7,482 nt of DNA from Bacteroidota bacterium (lineage in GTDB: Bacteria; Bacteroidota; Bacteroidia; Bacteroidales; B39-G9). The stretch lies in NCBI GenBank assembly GCA_030592465.1, contig JAUVJB010000149.1, forward strand, positions 1 through 7,482, written 5' to 3'. How positions within the stretch are numbered: position 1 is the first letter of the stretch; every line of letters begins with the position of its first letter. The translations under genes were made by a program, and so were the position numbers. Below, in pieces: positions 5,294 through 7,482 of the stretch. Under the pieces are notes generated by a model. That model worked only from the letters and a program-made list of their open reading frames with translations, did no database searches and was not told the origin of the DNA.

Positions 5294-5734
5294 TTAATCA
5301 TCAATTCCAATTTTTTTAACAGCAAAGTCTAATATTGATTTGTGGTCAAAAGCTAATTCAGGTAAATTCTTAATTGAGAACCAAGCTGCGTTTTTTGCAT
5401 CATTACCGGCTTTTATATTAATATTTAAAGAATTACTAAAGCCATAAAAAGCAACAGAGATAGTACGATGCCGAGGATCACGATCAATTGCATCAAAAGC
5501 ATAAAATTGTTCTAAATTAATACCTTTTATACCTGCTTCTTCATAAAGTTCACGAATAGCTGCATTTTTTAATGTTTCATCCATATCAACAAATCCCCCC
5601 GGGAAAGCCCAATAATTTTCAAAAGGAGAGTAAGCTCGTTGAATTAATAATATTTTAATATCATTAATATCTTTATAAAAAATTAAACTATCGACAGTTA
5701 AAGCAGGTCGTGGATATTTATAAGTAAAAGACAT
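5294..5734 (-). CDS. Nudix hydrolase, ADP-ribose pyrophosphatase-like
   Basis: The 146-residue protein is a single Nudix domain, which cleaves nucleoside-diphosphate-linked compounds in the cytoplasm using Mg2+. The Nudix box G-x5-E-x7-R-E-U-x-E-E-x-G-U is intact: G47, E53, R61, E62, L63, E65, E66, G68, I69. It is preceded by NYWAFPGGFVD. After the box comes DRDPRHRTIS (84-93), a segment typical of the ADP-ribose pyrophosphatase-like branch. The length leaves no room for the C-terminal helix-turn-helix of NrtR-type regulators, so it should be an enzyme only. The ATG at 5734 fits the family start (PRPALTVDSLIF). It stands alone between two repeat elements. The exact substrate cannot be read from sequence. 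Confidence 0.92.
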   Translation of the reverse strand: MSFTYKYPRPALTVDSLIFYKDINDIKILLIQRAYSPFENYWAFPGGFVDMDETLKNAAIRELYEEAGIKGINLEQFYAFDAIDRDPRHRTISVAFYGFSNSLNINIKAGNDAKNAAWFSIKNLPELAFDHKSILDFAVKKIGIDD

Positions 5735-5766
5735 GATAAAATTTTAGATTTATGATTTTAGATTTT

Positions 5767-5905
5767 GAGTCCACTCCGAAAAGACTTCACAGACATCATT
5801 GCGAGGGTGAAGCCCGAAGCAATCTATTGATAATCAATACAAAGGGATTGCTTCTCCGCCAGCTGGTGGATAGCAATGACGAAAAACACTTTTTGGAGTG
5901 GACTC
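5767..5905. mobile_element. Composite 139-bp inverted-repeat element with nested hairpins
   Basis: The outer arms GAGTCCACTCCGAAAAG (5767-5783) and 5889-5905 match at 16 of 17 positions. Nested inside are CATTGC (5797-5802) with GCAATG (5873-5878), GAAGCAATC (5816-5824) with GATTGCTTC (5846-5854), and a tip TATTGAT-A-ATCAATA (5825-5839). The whole can fold into one long stem. The CATTGCGAG...GAAGCAATC type of repeat is a common dispersed intergenic element in many bacteria. The right half carries a variant of the 16-bp TCCG core at 5855, which the left half lacks. Confidence 0.55.
5855..5870. repeat. Near-palindrome TCCGCCAGCTGGTGGA
   Basis: It is identical to the perfect palindrome at 2834 except for one base (T for C at the 13th position), which breaks one pair of the symmetry. 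It lies on one side only of the surrounding hairpin element, so it looks inserted into, or recombined with, that element. Confidence 0.65.
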
Positions 5906-5947
5906 GTCAATAAAAAATATTTCAAACTTATACATTACGGATGGGCA

Positions 5948-6067
5948 CTAATTATCTCTATCTTCAAAATTTTCGTTTTTTTTATCCTTTTCTTTCTTAA
6001 TTATCAAATAAATAAGAATAACTACAATAACGAAAAATACTACTCTTGGAATGATACTATATGTCAT
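5948..6067 (-). CDS. Small single-pass membrane protein, 39 residues
   Basis: On minus, an ATG at 6067 lies one base after the stop codon of the YbjQ-family gene and opens a 39-codon frame ending in TAG. Residues 5-23 are hydrophobic (IIPRVVFFVIVVILIYLII), and residues 24-39 are highly charged, starting KKEKDKK and ending EDRDN. This is a clear transmembrane segment plus cytoplasmic tail by the positive-inside rule. The close spacing implies translational coupling to the upstream gene and membership of the peptidase/YbjQ operon. I do not recognise a family. An overlapping plus-strand frame covers the same bases but starts inside a repeat and is less likely to be real. Confidence 0.6.
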   Translation of the reverse strand: MTYSIIPRVVFFVIVVILIYLIIKKEKDKKNENFEDRDN

Positions 6068-6068
6068 T

Positions 6069-6389
6069 TTATTTTATTTTAACTGCTGTTCCGTAAGCTA
6101 AAATTTCAGAGCAACCCTGCATTACTGCTGAAGTTGTAAAACGAACTTCGACAATTGCATTAGCCCCCAAACGTTCGGCATCTTCAACCATTCGTTGAAT
6201 AGACTGCTCACGAGCATCGGCAAGGAGTTTAGTATATTCTGAAATTTCTCCTCCAACAAGATTTTTTAAAGTTGCAAAAATGTCACGTCCGATATTTCTT
6301 GCCCTAACAGTACTGCCTCTAACCAAACCAATAGTTTGGTATATTTCTTTTCCTACAATTGTTTCCGATGTTGTAATAATCATATTCAT
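6069..6389 (-). CDS. YbjQ-family (UPF0145) protein
   Basis: The 106-residue protein matches the YbjQ / UPF0145 family (the former DUF74, sometimes labelled heavy-metal-binding, without firm proof). Typical pieces are the opening IITTSETIVGKEI (4-16), GLVRGSTVRARNIGRDI (21-37), the helix with REQSIQRMVEDAERLGANAIVEVRF (60-84), and the C-terminal EILAYGTAV (95-103). The family forms small oligomers, and its role is not established. The ATG at 6389 is used here. An in-frame ATG at 6383 would remove two residues and agrees equally well with relatives that begin MIIT. It starts 10 bp after the peptidase gene and is followed after one base by a small membrane protein, so the three are likely one operon. 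Confidence 0.88.
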   Translation of the reverse strand: MNMIITTSETIVGKEIYQTIGLVRGSTVRARNIGRDIFATLKNLVGGEISEYTKLLADAREQSIQRMVEDAERLGANAIVEVRFTTSAVMQGCSEILAYGTAVKIK

Positions 6390-6399
6390 AAAATTTTAA

Positions 6400-7185
6400 T
6401 TACAATATTTGCTTAATAACCCTTAACCGATGGGTATATTTTTTTGTTTCGTTATTAAAAATACCTTGATGGTCAATTAAATCGACTCTAACTTTACCCG
6501 AAGCATGAATTATCTTATTATCTTCCAAAATTATTCCAACATGAATAATATTACCTTCGTCGTCATCGAAAAAAACTAAATCGCCCGGCTTTGCTTTTTC
6601 AACAAAACTAATTGTTCTGCCTAATTCTACTTGTTGTGAAGTGTCTCTCGGTATTTTAATGCCATTAAGTTTATAAACAATTTGAGTAAAACCCGAACAA
6701 TCAATGCCAAATGGAGAGCGACCTCCCCATAAATATGGTGTGTCAACATAATTTAATGCAGCATCTGTTATTGATAACCGAATATTATCTTCTTTACTTT
6801 CAGAAATATCTCCATAAAAATAAAAAACTTCATCATCAATACTAAAGGTCTTTTTTTTAGTATTATAAAAAGGCAAAGTGCTTCCGGAAACTATCATAAA
6901 AGGAGTTTCTTTTTTAGCTCTTTGTATAACATTAACAGTCTCATGCGATACAAAAACATTATCATTACTTAACTTTTCATAAATATCAGAAGTAACATAA
7001 TAACACATTTTTTCATCAATCCAGCCTTCATAATCATCATAAAATAAATGAACGAAACACCAACCGTTATTTTTCTCAAGTACTTTAAAACATTCCCCAA
7101 ATAAGATTTGCGTTACCATCTCACTCTTGTCACTCGGCTCATCCCTAACAGGAATAATACTTAAATATGCAATACCATATTCCAT
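6400..7185 (-). CDS. SH3b-NlpC/P60 cysteine peptidase, probable murein-peptide endopeptidase
   Basis: The 261-residue protein has an N-terminal SH3b-like region (about 1-65, VRDEPSDKSEMVTQILFGE), a second SH3-like stretch (about 80-130), and a C-terminal NlpC/P60 (C40) domain. The catalytic set is C163 in the DCSG motif, H215 in IHVGI and H227 in IHASG. The layout and length are like the YkfC-type gamma-D-glutamyl-diamino-acid endopeptidases, which trim cell-wall peptides. No signal peptide is seen (MEYGIAYLSIIPV), so it probably acts in the cytoplasm on recycled peptides rather than on intact wall. Substrate choice is inferred from family resemblance. It is the first gene of a three-gene minus-strand operon. 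No TAnnTTTG box was found just upstream. Confidence 0.9.
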   Translation of the reverse strand: MEYGIAYLSIIPVRDEPSDKSEMVTQILFGECFKVLEKNNGWCFVHLFYDDYEGWIDEKMCYYVTSDIYEKLSNDNVFVSHETVNVIQRAKKETPFMIVSGSTLPFYNTKKKTFSIDDEVFYFYGDISESKEDNIRLSITDAALNYVDTPYLWGGRSPFGIDCSGFTQIVYKLNGIKIPRDTSQQVELGRTISFVEKAKPGDLVFFDDDEGNIIHVGIILEDNKIIHASGKVRVDLIDHQGIFNNETKKYTHRLRVIKQIL

Positions 7186-7219
7186 TTTATACTTAACTTG
7201 GTTAAAATTTTAATTATAT

Positions 7220-7344
7220 TGCCTGCCCCGTAGCGAAACGTATCAGGGTCATTAATAGTCATTAATAGTCATTGATTGTCATTGATTGTCAATAAAACTA
7301 AATGCCCCTGTTAAATATTGCTTCGCAATTTCACAGGGCAGGCA
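7220..7344. repeat. Inverted-repeat block enclosing a 10-bp tandem array
   Basis: TGCCTGCCC (7220-7228) and GGGCAGGCA (7336-7344) form a perfect 9-bp inverted repeat 125 bases across. Inside, near the right arm, TGCCCCTGT faces ACAGGGCA with one bulge around a small ATTGC-TTC-GCAAT hairpin (7316-7328). The left part contains the 10-bp tandem array. It lies upstream of the peptidase operon, so it could carry promoter or mobile-element functions. No coding frame is seen. Confidence 0.5.
7251..7290. repeat. Four tandem 10-bp repeats (ATTRATWGTC)
   Basis: Two copies of ATTAATAGTC are followed by two copies of ATTGATTGTC with no spacer. The pairwise identity pattern (1=2, 3=4) suggests duplication of each variant, for example by slippage. 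A period of 10 matches about one helix turn, so an array of protein-binding sites is conceivable but not shown. Confidence 0.8.
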
Positions 7345-7408
7345 GCGAAGCTAAATGACGGCGAAGCCAAATGACGACGAAGTCAAATAACTGCGAAGCC
7401 AAATGACA
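7345..7408. repeat. Four tandem 16-bp repeats (GCGAAGCCAAATGACG)
   Basis: Units at 7345, 7361, 7377 and 7393 share the pattern xCGAAGyCAAATrACx. The third is the most divergent (ACGAAGTCAAATAACT), and a partial fifth (CAAATGAC) follows. A 16-base period is not a multiple of three, so it is not a coding repeat. The units are adjacent without spacers and imperfect, which does not fit CRISPR. Confidence 0.75.
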
Positions 7409-7461
7409 ACAAATGACATTAAACAAATAACAAAAATTGATAAATTATATTACGGTTCTAC

Positions 7462-7474
7462 TGAGTTTGCCGAA
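7462..7474 (-). repeat. Second copy of the TTCGRCAARCTCA motif
   Basis: On minus this reads TTCGGCAAACTCA and agrees with 633-645 at 11 of 13 bases. It is close to the right edge, so any larger repeat around it cannot be judged. Confidence 0.3.
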
Positions 7475-7482
7475 GTGCAAAA

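Noticed and set aside
5876..6082. A 68-codon plus-strand frame with a hydrophobic centre
   Set aside because: It starts inside the right arm of an inverted-repeat element, overlaps the end of the YbjQ-family gene in antisense, and lies opposite a better-placed 39-codon minus-strand frame. The hydrophobicity is explained by T-rich DNA.
7345..7408. Possible CRISPR array
   Set aside because: The units are 16 bp, imperfect and directly adjacent, with no spacers, and no cas gene is nearby.

Overview
The window is strongly AT-rich and looks like a chromosomal piece of a Bacteroidota (Bacteroidetes) genome, probably an uncultured Bacteroidales-like lineage. Three things suggest this: the protein families and their sequence character, the lack of convincing Shine-Dalgarno sequences, and TAnnTTTG-type -7 boxes just upstream of cysH, cysD and the HEPN gene. 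No tRNA, rRNA, CRISPR array, transposase or phage gene is visible.

Layout. Positions 1-120 (minus) hold the first 40 codons of a membrane-anchored protein that runs off the left edge. Positions 121-906 are non-coding and contain a 133-bp MITE-like inverted-repeat element (397-529) and other short repeats. Positions 907-4276 are an assimilatory sulfate-reduction block. cysH, an iron-sulfur APS/PAPS reductase, is on minus. It diverges from cysD and cysN, the two ATP sulfurylase subunits, on plus. A 222-bp region bounded by inverted repeats separates cysD from cysN. After an AT-rich hairpin behind cysN, positions 4434-5104 encode an overlapping HEPN / minimal nucleotidyltransferase pair, probably a toxin-antitoxin module. 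Its stop codon is abutted by a 148-bp inverted-repeat element (5101-5248). A Nudix hydrolase follows on minus (5294-5734). Next come a 139-bp composite inverted-repeat element (5767-5905) and a tight minus-strand operon: an SH3b-NlpC/P60 peptidase (7185-6400), a YbjQ-family protein (6389-6069) and a previously easy-to-miss 39-residue single-pass membrane protein (6067-5948). The right end (7220-7482) is non-coding and carries two different short tandem arrays and an inverted repeat.

Function. CysD/CysN make APS from sulfate and ATP. CysH has the paired-cysteine cluster motifs of the APS-using reductases, so the set is coherent without an APS kinase, and none is seen. The remaining genes are housekeeping or defence-type: Nudix clean-up, cytoplasmic murein-peptide cleavage and a HEPN/MNT pair.

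The most distinctive feature is the density of small non-autonomous palindromic elements in nearly every intergenic gap. They share a 16-bp core of the form TCCGYCAGCTGRCGGA, found as two perfect copies and two variants. No clearly new multi-gene system is present. The best leads are this repeat family, the split cysDN operon, the 39-residue membrane protein and the non-canonical HEPN motif.
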